Assembly: GCA_023819255.1 (NCBI GenBank)
Contig: JAMWBU010000010.1
Location: forward strand, 1 to 55,960
Origin: Candidatus Omnitrophota bacterium
Lineage (GTDB): Bacteria; Ratteibacteria; UBA8468; B48-G9; DTJG01
Direction of reading: 5' to 3'
Length of the DNA: 55,960 nucleotides
Position numbers and translations under genes: made by a program. Below, piece by piece: positions 9,196 to 17,536 of the stretch. Under the pieces are notes generated by a model that saw only the letters and a list, made by a program, of their open reading frames with translations, had not been told where the DNA came from and made no database searches. Numbering within the stretch: the first letter of the stretch is position 1; each line of letters starts with the position of its first letter.

Positions 9196-10725
9196 ATGAT
9201 TAAGGTAAAACGCGCATTGATAAGCGTTTCTGATAAAACAGGACTTATTGATCTTGCCAGGGTTCTTGCGAAAAATAATGTTGAAATCATATCAACAGGC
9301 GGAACCGCAAGGGCTATAAGAGAAGCAGGAATTGATGTAAAGGAAATTTCCGAGTTTACAGGATTTCCTGAGATTCTTGATGGAAGGGTAAAGACACTTC
9401 ACCCTTTCATATACGGTGGAATACTTTACAAAAGAGATAATCCATCACATCTTCAACAGGTTTCACAACACAACATCTGTCAGATTGACCTTGTTGTTGT
9501 CAACCTGTATCCTTTTGAAAAGGTTTTCTTTTCCGATGGCGCAACCGATGAGGAATTAATTGAAAATATAGACATTGGCGGACCATCAATGATAAGGGCT
9601 TCAGCAAAGAACTGGAAGTTTGTATGTGTAGTTGTAAATCCAGATTTTTATCCTGTTATTATCGAAGAAATTGAAAAAAATGGCGGAATTTCAGAGACAA
9701 CCTCGAGAAAATGCGCTGCGGAAGTGTTTCATAAGACAGGCTATTATGACTGGTTGATCAGCAGGTATTTTGACAGGGACCGGCAAGTTGACTTTTCAGA
9801 AACAGTCGGTTTTTATTACAAAAAGATCGACCAGCTTCGTTATGGAGAAAATCCCCATCAGAAAGCAGCATGGTACAGGCGCGCTGACAAAAAGATACAA
9901 TGGAAACAATTGCAGGGGAAACAACTTTCTTTCAACAACATTCTTGACATGGAAAGCGCTTACAGAATTGCCCATGAATTTGAACAGCCCGCCTGCTGTA
10001 TTATTAAACATAACAATCCGTGCGGCGCCGCAACAGGCAGAAGTGTAAAGACTGCGTTTGAAAAAGCCCTAAAAACCGACCCATTGAGCGCTTTTGGAGG
10101 AATCATAGGTATCAACCGACAGCTTGACTCAGAGACCGCCGACATTATAAAAGAAATATTTTTTGAAGTAATCATCGCTCCTTCTTTCTCAAAGGAGGCA
10201 GTGGATATTTTATCGAAGAAGGAAAACTTAAGATTGATTGAGATGCCTTGTATTGAAATTGGCGAATTTGAAATTAAGGGTACAGCAGGCGGTATACTTC
10301 TTCAAAGCTATGATACTTCAAACTGGGACAGTCTTGAAGTAAAAACAAAAAGACAACCTACAGAAGAAGAACTTGAGGCGCTAAAGTTTTCAATGATTAT
10401 ATGCAAGCATGTAAGGTCAAATGCAATAGTTTTAGGAACAACAGATCAGGTGGTTGGAATTGGCGCAGGACAGATGTCAAGATTTGACTCCACGCGTGTA
10501 GCCGTTATGAAAATGAAAGACAACTTTAAGGAGAAAATAACCCCGCTTGTGATGGCTTCTGACGCTTTTTTCCCATTTCCTGATAGCATAGAGGTTGCCG
10601 CAGAGGCAGGTGTAAGCGCAATCATTCAGCCAGGCGGGTCCTTGAAAGACAGAGAAGTGATAGAAGTATGTGATAAGAAAGGCATCTCAATGGTATTTTC
10701 TGGAATAAGACACTTCAGACATTGA
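9196..10725 (+). CDS. purH: Bifunctional AICAR formyltransferase / IMP cyclohydrolase
   Basis: 509 residues. The N-terminal MGS-like IMP cyclohydrolase domain (about 1-190) shows STGGTAR, the GRVKTLHP motif and the N[IV]DIGGPSMIRA segment. The C-terminal AICARFT domain shows RYGENPHQKA, the catalytic IIKHNNPCGAA and AFGGIIGINR, and ends in IQPGGSL...GIRHF. The protein performs the last two steps of IMP synthesis. I chose ATG 9196 because AGGAGG at 9185-9190 is ideally spaced; an upstream TTG at 9169 is in frame but inside the helicase gene and has no ribosome site. Followed almost directly by the BaiN-like gene. Confidence 0.93.
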   Translation: MIKVKRALISVSDKTGLIDLARVLAKNNVEIISTGGTARAIREAGIDVKEISEFTGFPEILDGRVKTLHPFIYGGILYKRDNPSHLQQVSQHNICQIDLVVVNLYPFEKVFFSDGATDEELIENIDIGGPSMIRASAKNWKFVCVVVNPDFYPVIIEEIEKNGGISETTSRKCAAEVFHKTGYYDWLISRYFDRDRQVDFSETVGFYYKKIDQLRYGENPHQKAAWYRRADKKIQWKQLQGKQLSFNNILDMESAYRIAHEFEQPACCIIKHNNPCGAATGRSVKTAFEKALKTDPLSAFGGIIGINRQLDSETADIIKEIFFEVIIAPSFSKEAVDILSKKENLRLIEMPCIEIGEFEIKGTAGGILLQSYDTSNWDSLEVKTKRQPTEEELEALKFSMIICKHVRSNAIVLGTTDQVVGIGAGQMSRFDSTRVAVMKMKDNFKEKITPLVMASDAFFPFPDSIEVAAEAGVSAIIQPGGSLKDREVIEVCDKKGISMVFSGIRHFRH

Positions 10726-10733
10726 TAGGTTCA

Positions 10734-11957
10734 ATGATAAATCGTCTTGTGGTTATTGGCGCTGGAGCCGCAGGGATAATGGCATCGATATCCGCCTCAA
10801 ATAGCGGCAAAAAAGTTTTGTGTTTGGATGGAAACAGTGGGATCGGACATAAACTTTTTCTGGCAGGCGCTGGAAGGTGCAATCTCACAAGCGATATTCC
10901 TCTGGAAGAATTCTTCCAAAACTATCACAATGGCGATTTTTTGCGAAATTCTTTTGCCCAATTTTCAAATACAGACCTGATGCGGTTTTTTGAAGAAAAT
11001 GGAATAACCCTTGATGTTGAGAGGGGAAACAGGGTATTTCCTGCCACTAAATCTTCGCAGGACATAGTGGCATTTTTCAGAAATATGCTTGAAAAATGCA
11101 GGGTCCAGTTATGGCTGCGAAACAGGGTTATGAAAATTGAAAAATTAGATGACGGAATATTCAAAATCATCGCAAAAAAAGCTGAGATTTTTTCAAAAAG
11201 CGTGATTCTTGCAACCGGAGGAAAAAGCTATCCACAAACAGGTTCCAGAGGCGATGGATATAAAATTGCGCGTTTACTCGGACACACCATAATAAAACCT
11301 GTTCCTGTGCTGTGCGGAATGAACCTGAAAGAGGACTGGATCAAACAGTGGCAGGGTATTTCATTAAAAAATGTCGAAATTAAAGCAGTAAAGGGCAAAA
11401 ATGTTATCGGAAGAGAGTTTGGCGAGGCGTTATTTACTCATTATGGCATTTCAGGTCCCTGCGTGTTGAATTTATCACGCGTCATTGCTGAAATAAGAAA
11501 TGCTGATGGCATTAAGATTTCCATCGATTTCAAGCCCGCTCTTGAAGAAAAGATGCTTGAAAAAAGATTGATCAGCGAATTTCAAAAAAACAGCAACAAA
11601 TCCCTGAAAAATATCATGAAAACCCTTTTGCCGCAAAACATCATTGATGAATTTTTACTTATGGCTGCTTTATCCGGCGAGATCAGAGGAAATCAAATTA
11701 CAACCCAACAAAGAAGTGTGCTTGTGTCGCTTCTGAAGGATTTTCAATTGACCTTTGATTCACTGAGGGGTTTTGACCAGGCCATTGTTACGCGTGGAGG
11801 AGTGAGTGTTAAGGAAATAAATCCAAAAACAATGGAGTCAAAGATTGTGCCTGGCTTGTTTTTTGCAGGAGAAATAATTGATGTTGATGGTAAAACAGGT
11901 GGATTTAATCTTCAGGCAGCGTTTTCAACCGGTTTTGTCGCCGGCAAATACGCCTGA
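10734..11957 (+). CDS. BaiN/HI0933-family FAD-dependent oxidoreductase
   Basis: 407 residues of the flavoprotein family that includes BaiN-like and HI0933-type proteins. The N-terminal dinucleotide loop is VIGAGAAGIMAS, followed by GHKLFLAGAGRCNLT, which is highly characteristic. A middle VILATGGKSYPQTGSRGDGY and a C-terminal FFAGEIIDVDGKTGGFNLQ close the FAD site. The cellular role of most members is not known; some reduce unsaturated bile-acid or related substrates. An in-frame TTG at 10722 overlaps the purH stop as TTGA, an overlap type seen elsewhere in this window, so the start could be 12 nt earlier; family members usually begin a few residues before the GxGxxG, which favours ATG 10734. 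Confidence 0.82.
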   Translation: MINRLVVIGAGAAGIMASISASNSGKKVLCLDGNSGIGHKLFLAGAGRCNLTSDIPLEEFFQNYHNGDFLRNSFAQFSNTDLMRFFEENGITLDVERGNRVFPATKSSQDIVAFFRNMLEKCRVQLWLRNRVMKIEKLDDGIFKIIAKKAEIFSKSVILATGGKSYPQTGSRGDGYKIARLLGHTIIKPVPVLCGMNLKEDWIKQWQGISLKNVEIKAVKGKNVIGREFGEALFTHYGISGPCVLNLSRVIAEIRNADGIKISIDFKPALEEKMLEKRLISEFQKNSNKSLKNIMKTLLPQNIIDEFLLMAALSGEIRGNQITTQQRSVLVSLLKDFQLTFDSLRGFDQAIVTRGGVSVKEINPKTMESKIVPGLFFAGEIIDVDGKTGGFNLQAAFSTGFVAGKYA

Positions 11958-11966
11958 GAAAAAATC

Positions 11967-11996
11967 TGGACAGGAAAGATCTCGGGGTGATAAAAT
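11967..11996 (+). promoter_or_regulatory. Candidate promoter for the methyltransferase-endonuclease pair
   Basis: TGGACA at 11967-11972, an 18-nt spacer and TAAAAT at 11991-11996, about 25 nt before the methyltransferase ATG. An AAAGAGG ribosome site follows at 12004-12010. Fits a modest sigma-70-type promoter; not certain. Confidence 0.3.
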
Positions 11997-12020
11997 AACA
12001 ATTAAAGAGGTTTTTGTAAA

Positions 12021-12866
12021 ATGGAAGTGAAGATTAACTTTTTTTGTGGAACAGATCGCACAGGAAAGTCCGGAGAATTGGTTTTTGCTGATGATAAATT
12101 CGGTGTGTGGATTTATCAATATGATTGCACCGCGTTTATGGATAGGTTGATCCAAAAAAATCCGCATGGACTTTTTGATGTTATATTTGCTGATCCACCA
12201 TATTTCTTATCAAATGGAGGTATCACGTGCCGTGCCGGGAAAATGGTAACGGTGGATAAAGGAAGATGGGATAAATCCAGAGGGGTTGAAGAAAATCATA
12301 CTTTCAATCTCGAATGGCTTTCAAGATGTCAGAAATTATTAAAACCCGATGGCACAATATGGGTATCCGGGACGCACCACGTTATTTATTCAGTCGGATT
12401 TGCTATGCAGCAACTGGGGATGAAGATACTTAATGATATTACATGGGAGAAGCCCAATCCACCGCCAAATCTTTCTTGTCGGTATTTCACGCATTCAACT
12501 GAAACAATCATATGGGCTGCAAAGAATAATAAGTCAAAACACATCTTCCATTATGAAACCATGAGAGAATTGAGTGGTGGAAAACAAATGAAAACTGTAT
12601 GGAGAATACCTGCTCCTGATAGAAAGGAAAAGCGATTTGGTAAACATCCCACACAAAAACCCCTGAAGCTGCTGGAAAGGATATTGCTTGCCAGCACCAA
12701 CCAGGGGGATCTGGTATTTGACCCATTTATGGGAAGCGGAACAACCGCAGTTGCTGCTATAAGATTGAAAAGGCGATTTGTTGGTTGTGAACTTGAACCG
12801 CTATTTATTGAAATTTCAATAAAACGCGTCGAAGAAGTCATTCAAGAATCCATGCTTTTAGAGTAA
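12021..12866 (+). CDS. DpnA-like beta-class N6-adenine DNA methyltransferase
   Basis: 281 residues. Catalytic motif IV DPPY is at 58-61 (FADPPYFLSNGG) and the AdoMet motif DPFMGSGTT comes late, near 234-242; this order defines the beta class of amino methyltransferases. The middle segments WVSGTHHVIYSVG, PNLSCRYFTHSTETI and FGKHPTQKP match the DpnA/MboIC type, which methylate adenine (GATC in DpnII-like systems). The recognition site here is not determinable by eye. A small gene with a PD-(D/E)XK-like motif follows after four to seven bases, so this looks like the protective half of a compact type II restriction-modification system. An orphan regulatory methyltransferase is the alternative. 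Confidence 0.85.
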   Translation: MEVKINFFCGTDRTGKSGELVFADDKFGVWIYQYDCTAFMDRLIQKNPHGLFDVIFADPPYFLSNGGITCRAGKMVTVDKGRWDKSRGVEENHTFNLEWLSRCQKLLKPDGTIWVSGTHHVIYSVGFAMQQLGMKILNDITWEKPNPPPNLSCRYFTHSTETIIWAAKNNKSKHIFHYETMRELSGGKQMKTVWRIPAPDRKEKRFGKHPTQKPLKLLERILLASTNQGDLVFDPFMGSGTTAVAAIRLKRRFVGCELEPLFIEISIKRVEEVIQESMLLE

Positions 12867-12873
12867 ATTTGTG

Positions 12874-13413
12874 ATGAAAAAGGGTGGAGAAGGCGGAAAT
12901 AAGACTATTACAGGATTATATTTCGAAAAAGATGTTGATTTTCAACGTTTACTATCACGCATACCCGGATATGAATTAAAAAAAATTCCGAGCAAAGCTG
13001 GAATTGGTGTATTTTTTGAAGGCAAATTAGTTGCAAAATGTTTTAGAAAGTATGAATTCTATAAATTTTTGGAGGAAAACAATATCAGCTGGAAGAACTT
13101 GATATCAAAGAAACTTCTTCCGGATGATGCCTTGCTTGTGATAATAAGAGAAACACTGTTCATAATCGAAGTTAAATATCAGCAGGTATCTGGTTCTGTT
13201 GATGAAAAACTGCAGACCTGCGATTTTAAGAGAAAGCAATATATGAAACTTGTAAGCCCGCTAAATTTGAAAGTTGGGTATATTTATGTTCTTAATGATT
13301 GGTTCAAGAAGAAAGAATACAAAGATGTTCTTGACTATATTAAAAGTGTTGGCTGCCACTACTGTTTTAATGAACTGCCTATTTCCTGGATTGGCTTACC
13401 TGTTAAAAAATGA
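12874..13413 (+). CDS. Candidate PD-(D/E)XK restriction endonuclease partner
   Basis: About 179 residues (a GTG three bases earlier, at 12871, is the alternative start; neither has a good ribosome site). The protein has a PDDALLV strand followed 14 residues later by FIIEVKYQQ, giving D-x13-E-x-K, the core of the PD-(D/E)XK nuclease fold. Next comes GSVDEKLQTCDFKRKQY, which looks like the helix and substrate-pocket region of small type II endonucleases. It lies directly behind a DpnA-like methyltransferase on the same strand. I infer the cognate restriction enzyme; I do not recognise an exact family and specificity is unknown. Numbered from GTG: Asp86, Glu100, Lys102. Confidence 0.6.
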   Translation: MKKGGEGGNKTITGLYFEKDVDFQRLLSRIPGYELKKIPSKAGIGVFFEGKLVAKCFRKYEFYKFLEENNISWKNLISKKLLPDDALLVIIRETLFIIEVKYQQVSGSVDEKLQTCDFKRKQYMKLVSPLNLKVGYIYVLNDWFKKKEYKDVLDYIKSVGCHYCFNELPISWIGLPVKK

Positions 13414-13449
13414 TGGATTAAAATTACAGTTGGCAGACAGGAGGATACT

Positions 13450-14622
13450 ATGAGGTTTGTTGCAGAAAGGCCGGTAACAATACACAGCGTAAGGCATGAC
13501 ACAAGATGGTTTCCATTTGTTTTCAAACACACTGATGGCAGTTTACTTCTTTATGTCGAGTGCGGTTACGACGCGCATTTTTCTCCATTTTTCAGGTTAA
13601 GGTCAATGGATGGCGGGAAGACCTGGGGGGACCCTGTAGCAAATGTTCCGCGTGTTTCTGTTGCGCACAGCTTTAAAGATGGTCAACTTCTTGAGCTTGA
13701 TACATACGGAGTTTTGAGTTTGAGAGAAAAGGGCGCATATTTTTTATATGGGGCGTGGAGTTATCCATCGATGCCGGAAGAAAAAGTTGAAAAAGATTTT
13801 GTCAGGGTTTATGCGCCATCCTTCATGCCATTAAATTTCCAGACATACATAAGGTATGGTGCATATCCCACATACCCGTGGTGGGAATTATTCAATTTTG
13901 CCGCAGGCAAACAAGCAAGTGCATCTGACGTTTTTCTTGGAGGAGCATACTTTACCAGCGTAATTGAGTTAGAAGACAATACCCTTATTGCGCTTGGCTA
14001 CTGGTATCTGAAAAAAGACCAGCATTCAGACAAATATGCTACCGGCTGTTTTGAATCAAAAGACCGGGGAAAAACGTGGATGGAAAAATCCATTGTTGCA
14101 TATGACCCTGATTTTCCTGAAGGTTATTGCGAGCCTACCCTTGTTCAGCTGAAGGATGGTAGACTGTACACAGTTATGAGAACTGGCAGTTTTCTTTATC
14201 ATACATGGTCAGAAGACCTTGGAGAATCATGGAAAAAGCCCGAGCAATTGAAACTGGTTGATTCAGATATTTTACCGGAAAGAGTGTGGCCGGTTTGCAA
14301 AAAGTTAAACGATGGAACACTTGTAATGGTTTATGGAAGACCGGGAAAAGATATTATCTTTGATCCTTCTGGAACAGGAACACAGTGGCAGGGCCATTTT
14401 GACCTTCACGATTGGGAAATAGAAACACAGAAAATTATGGGAGTGCCAGAGGAACTTCGTCTCATTCAAGGTGTAAGATTCCGTGATTCAGGCCATTATC
14501 TTGGTCTCGTTATCACAGGCGAAAATGAAATGCTTGTTTTCTACGATGTTCAGAATTTTGTTGAGAACTGGAACGCCTATCCGATTTCAGGCGTCAGAAT
14601 GGTGAAATTGAAACTGGAATAG
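13450..14622 (+). CDS. Asp-box (sialidase-like) beta-propeller protein, cytoplasmic
   Basis: 390 residues with at least three Asp-box (BNR) motifs, SxDxGxTW: SMDGGKTW near residue 53, SKDRGKTW near 203 and SEDLGESW near 255. This is the six-bladed propeller of the sialidase superfamily. I do not see the arginine triad clearly enough to call a true sialidase; such proteins in anaerobic polysaccharide degraders often are exo-acting glycosidases or have unknown function. There is no signal peptide, so it should act on internalised sugars. AGGAGG at 13439-13444 fixes ATG 13450. Its stop is 4 bases from the convergent stop of the VanX-like gene. Fold 0.85, function open. Confidence 0.7.
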   Translation: MRFVAERPVTIHSVRHDTRWFPFVFKHTDGSLLLYVECGYDAHFSPFFRLRSMDGGKTWGDPVANVPRVSVAHSFKDGQLLELDTYGVLSLREKGAYFLYGAWSYPSMPEEKVEKDFVRVYAPSFMPLNFQTYIRYGAYPTYPWWELFNFAAGKQASASDVFLGGAYFTSVIELEDNTLIALGYWYLKKDQHSDKYATGCFESKDRGKTWMEKSIVAYDPDFPEGYCEPTLVQLKDGRLYTVMRTGSFLYHTWSEDLGESWKKPEQLKLVDSDILPERVWPVCKKLNDGTLVMVYGRPGKDIIFDPSGTGTQWQGHFDLHDWEIETQKIMGVPEELRLIQGVRFRDSGHYLGLVITGENEMLVFYDVQNFVENWNAYPISGVRMVKLKLE

Positions 14623-14626
14623 AAAA

Positions 14627-15469
14627 TTATTGAATCTTCAATCTTTTTAATGACTCATATAATTTTTTTCTTAATTCATCAAGTGGAAAAAGTGGCTCTG
14701 TGAAATTTCCGATCGGACTGACATTTCCCTCATCATCAATCATATCGACTGGACCATAGATTGCTGGTTTTCTTGATTTCGACAGATAACTGGCAAAAGC
14801 GTCTCCCTGGCTGTAATGCCAGAATTCAAAAGGATACGCATAAAATCCGTTTTTCTGCATAATCTGGTTGAACCTGTGTCTGTATTCTTTTGCCTTCTTG
14901 CTAATAAATATTGAGTTCATAAATGTTTTTTCATTCATTGCGAGATATTTCTCACCTCTGTCTATTTCTTTGCCTGTTTTCATTGACAATATTGTGATGT
15001 CAATCGCGCTTCCTGACATATGAGTGCCGATTTTTGGGATTGTGGCAATCAGGACAGATATTCTTTTGAAGATAAAATCTGGTTCAGGGATTTTTCCATT
15101 GCATTCCCACAGGATAATCTTCATAATCGCATCAAAAACCTTTTCAGGTCTGTTGAGTGGATTTTGCATCTGTCTTGTCCTGAAAGCGTCCTCTACTTTT
15201 ATCAAAAACCCATTTTTATTCATTTTTTCTGCTGCTGCCAGAAAACTATCAACAATCCCTTCCCTTATTCTGAAAATAGGTTTTGAGACAGTTGACCTTG
15301 CGACAGATGAAAATTTCACATAAACTCCTGATTTTTTTACTGCCTGTTGCAGGTCCACAAGTTTTTCCATATTTTCCTTGACAGGATAGCACATAATTTT
15401 TTGCATAAATCTGTATCCTTTTTCCATCTGCTTTGTCCAGTACTCTCTTTTTTTGCTGTTTCTTTTCAT
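14627..15469 (-). CDS. VanX-like D-Ala-D-Ala dipeptidase (peptidase family M15D)
   Basis: 280 residues carrying the M15 zinc site: THMSGSAIDITI supplies His150 and Asp157 (H-x6-D) and PFEFWHYSQGD supplies Glu215 and His218, the same spacing as in VanX. These enzymes cleave D-Ala-D-Ala dipeptides. No signal peptide is visible, so it should be cytoplasmic, which in other bacteria serves either recovery of wall-derived dipeptide or glycopeptide resistance. No vanR/S/H/A genes are nearby, so resistance is unlikely. The gene follows the TIM-barrel gene by one base (TGA-A-ATG), indicating cotranscription. Confidence 0.75.
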   Translation of the reverse strand: MKRNSKKREYWTKQMEKGYRFMQKIMCYPVKENMEKLVDLQQAVKKSGVYVKFSSVARSTVSKPIFRIREGIVDSFLAAAEKMNKNGFLIKVEDAFRTRQMQNPLNRPEKVFDAIMKIILWECNGKIPEPDFIFKRISVLIATIPKIGTHMSGSAIDITILSMKTGKEIDRGEKYLAMNEKTFMNSIFISKKAKEYRHRFNQIMQKNGFYAYPFEFWHYSQGDAFASYLSKSRKPAIYGPVDMIDDEGNVSPIGNFTEPLFPLDELRKKLYESLKRLKIQ

Positions 15470-15470
15470 T

Positions 15471-16253
15471 TCAGCTCATCAAATAGTCAAGCGTCTTTCT
15501 GAGGGAAAGCGCATGATCTTTTTCAGCAGGCATATATTCAAGTCCGAAGCATCCTTTGTATCCCAATCTATCAATCAGCTTTATAATAAATTGGTAATTT
15601 AATTCGCCATTATAAAGCTCGTGGCGGCCGGGTACGCCTGCTGAATGAAAGTGTCCAATAATATCAATGTTTCTTTCAATGAAATCGCATATGTTTCCTT
15701 CCATAATCTGCATGTGGTAGATATCGTATAAAAGCCTCACATTTTGACTGTTAATGTTTCTAATAATTTCTGCCGCCAGTTTTGCGGAATCAAGAAAGTA
15801 GTTTTTATGGTCTCTGAAAGAATTCAGGGGTTCAAGAACAAGTGTAAAAGAATTTTCTTTTAGAATTTCAGTTGCTGAACTGAGTGTCCTAATGATGTTA
15901 TCAATCATCCTGGTTTTTGTAAGATTTTCAACTGAATTTCCCGTGCAGGTAATTGCCATATTGCAATTCATTTTCTTTGCGATTTTTATTGTGTATGCCA
16001 GTCTATTCATATAGGTTTCAATGTCGCTTTCTTTGACCAGAAATCCACCCCTTGAGCCATCAGGCGAATTTACAACCAGGTCGTTCAATCTCACGCCATA
16101 AATTTTTAGGGCAGATGCTATTTCATCGATATTTTTATTGTCAGGAAACCATATCTCAGCGCAATTATATCCAATCTCTTTAATTTTTGAAATTTTCTCT
16201 TCTGGTTTGAGTTCCGGAAAAACTGTTTCAATGCAAGCATCAATCTTTACCAT
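15471..16253 (-). CDS. Hydroxypyruvate-isomerase-like TIM barrel (AP endonuclease 2 superfamily)
   Basis: 260 residues of the xylose-isomerase-like TIM-barrel fold. Recognisable are LVLEPLNSF, the DIYHMQIMEGN segment, GHFHSAGVPGRHE and a C-terminal GLEYMP, the pattern of Hyi-type hydroxypyruvate isomerases with metal-binding Glu, Asp, His and Glu. Hyi interconverts hydroxypyruvate and tartronate semialdehyde, but the superfamily also holds many sugar epimerases, so the exact substrate is open. AAGGAGAAG lies just ahead of the ATG at 16253. First gene of a two-gene minus-strand unit with the VanX-like dipeptidase, divergent from osmC. Confidence 0.7.
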   Translation of the reverse strand: MVKIDACIETVFPELKPEEKISKIKEIGYNCAEIWFPDNKNIDEIASALKIYGVRLNDLVVNSPDGSRGGFLVKESDIETYMNRLAYTIKIAKKMNCNMAITCTGNSVENLTKTRMIDNIIRTLSSATEILKENSFTLVLEPLNSFRDHKNYFLDSAKLAAEIIRNINSQNVRLLYDIYHMQIMEGNICDFIERNIDIIGHFHSAGVPGRHELYNGELNYQFIIKLIDRLGYKGCFGLEYMPAEKDHALSLRKTLDYLMS

Positions 16254-16262
16254 TTCTTCTCC

Positions 16263-16291
16263 TTGTAAATTTTGAAATTATCGTTTATAAT
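16263..16291 (+). promoter_or_regulatory. Promoter of the OsmC-family gene
   Basis: TTGTAA at 16263-16268, a 17-nt spacer and a perfect TATAAT at 16286-16291, about 43 nt before ATG 16335. It overlaps the divergent start region of the Hyi-like gene (16253). Confidence 0.5.
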
Positions 16292-16334
16292 TCTACCATC
16301 AGTAAGTTATTCTTTCCATAAACAGGAGGATAGT

Positions 16335-16724
16335 ATGTCAGCAATAACGGTCAGTTTTGTCGACAAATGCGTATTTGAAGCAAAGGTAAGAGATCACGCC
16401 ATAAAGATTGACCTTCCCGCAAATTTACAGGGCACAGACACGGGTCCAATGCCGCCAGAGTTGTTTGTTTTAAGTCTGGCTTCCTGTATGGGTTATTATG
16501 CTCTTTTTCATTGCAGGAAAAACAAAATAAATTTTAATGGAATAAAGATTGAGGCTGACTATGAAAAGGCAACAAATCCTGACAGGGTTTCAAAAATTTC
16601 TATTAAAATTCTAATTCCAGGGCTTGCTGAGGAGCACAAAAAAGGAGTAATGGAAGCTGCAAAAGGATGTCTTGTTCATCAATCTTTGATTCAGCAACCA
16701 GAGATTTCTGTTTCGATAGAGTGA
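16335..16724 (+). CDS. OsmC/Ohr-family protein
   Basis: 129 residues. The core LFVLSLASCMGYYAL carries one conserved Cys after Ser-Leu-Ala-Ser, and GCLVHQSL near the C terminus carries the second; in OsmC/Ohr these two cysteines reduce organic hydroperoxides at the expense of dithiols. The second site lacks the usual Cys-Pro of Ohr (it is Cys-Leu), as in the broad YhfA-like OsmC subgroup, so peroxidase activity is likely but not certain. ATG 16335 is set by AGGAGG just upstream. An own promoter fits, and it may answer oxidative stress in an anaerobe. Confidence 0.8.
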   Translation: MSAITVSFVDKCVFEAKVRDHAIKIDLPANLQGTDTGPMPPELFVLSLASCMGYYALFHCRKNKINFNGIKIEADYEKATNPDRVSKISIKILIPGLAEEHKKGVMEAAKGCLVHQSLIQQPEISVSIE

Positions 16725-16726
16725 TT

Positions 16727-17536
16727 TTATATAAACCTTTTTAGATACTGAATGCTTTTTTCAGCAATAACCTTTGGACCTGGCGAAAAATCAAAGACCT
16801 CAACTGAAAGATAGCGATCATACGATATCTTTTTAAGAGCATCTATTATTGGAGCAAAATCAATATTTCCAAAGCCAGGACCAAGCAGGTTTTCATCGTT
16901 GGCATGGAAATGACATAGATACTCTTTCCCTTCTTCTATAATCTCCTGATAAGGCCTTTTTTCATCTGTCATTGCCTTGACATCAAGAATAAGCTTTAGA
17001 TTGGGATGGTTTATCTCTTGTATTATTGAGATTGCTTCTGTTGCTGTATTGACAAAGTTTGTTTCTTTTCTTGCGAGGGGCTCAAGACATATTGTGATGT
17101 TTTTTTCTTTCGCAATTTCAAGCGGTTCTTTTATGACTTCCTTGAAATAATCAATGACCTGTTGCCTTGTTTGATTTTGGCCGATGGACCTTTGTTTGGG
17201 TGAACCTAAAACCATAATCTTTCCGCCTGTATCAGATGTGAATTTTACGAGTTCGACAAAATATTGAGATGTCTTTTTTCTCAGTTCGTGGTCAGGAGAA
17301 GAGATTGAAAGGCCTTCTGGTTTTACAAGAAGCCAGTGTGTGCCGATGATTTCAAGATTATGCTTTTCCGCGATATTTTTAATCCTTTTTCGTTCTTCAT
17401 CCGGAATATCCAGCACTGAATTCGCAAGTGTAAATGGCGCTATTTCCAATCCGTCATAACCGATGCTTTTGACATACTTTATGGTTTCCTCAATCGACCA
17501 GCCAGAAAAGATTTCGTTACATATTCCTGTTTTCAT
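16727..17536 (-). CDS. Sugar phosphate isomerase/epimerase TIM barrel
   Basis: 269 residues of the AP-endonuclease-2 superfamily. ICLEPLARKETNFVN, LILDVKAM and CHFHANDENLLGPG with a late VEVFDFSPG give the metal-binding Glu, Asp, His and Glu set of this fold. Members isomerise or epimerise ketoses or inositols; the specific substrate is not clear. Its ATG lies 20 nt inside the end of ftsZ, so it is likely transcribed from the division operon although unrelated in function. The plus-strand osmC stop lies two bases away, so the two genes converge without a visible terminator. Confidence 0.7.
   Translation of the reverse strand: MKTGICNEIFSGWSIEETIKYVKSIGYDGLEIAPFTLANSVLDIPDEERKRIKNIAEKHNLEIIGTHWLLVKPEGLSISSPDHELRKKTSQYFVELVKFTSDTGGKIMVLGSPKQRSIGQNQTRQQVIDYFKEVIKEPLEIAKEKNITICLEPLARKETNFVNTATEAISIIQEINHPNLKLILDVKAMTDEKRPYQEIIEEGKEYLCHFHANDENLLGPGFGNIDFAPIIDALKKISYDRYLSVEVFDFSPGPKVIAEKSIQYLKRFI

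Noticed and set aside
14631..14652. Terminator between the Asp-box and VanX-like genes
   Set aside because: ATTGA/TCAAT is only five pairs and lies inside the end of the VanX-like gene.
14627..15469. Glycopeptide resistance (vanX)
   Set aside because: No vanH, vanA/B or vanRS genes; a housekeeping dipeptidase is enough.
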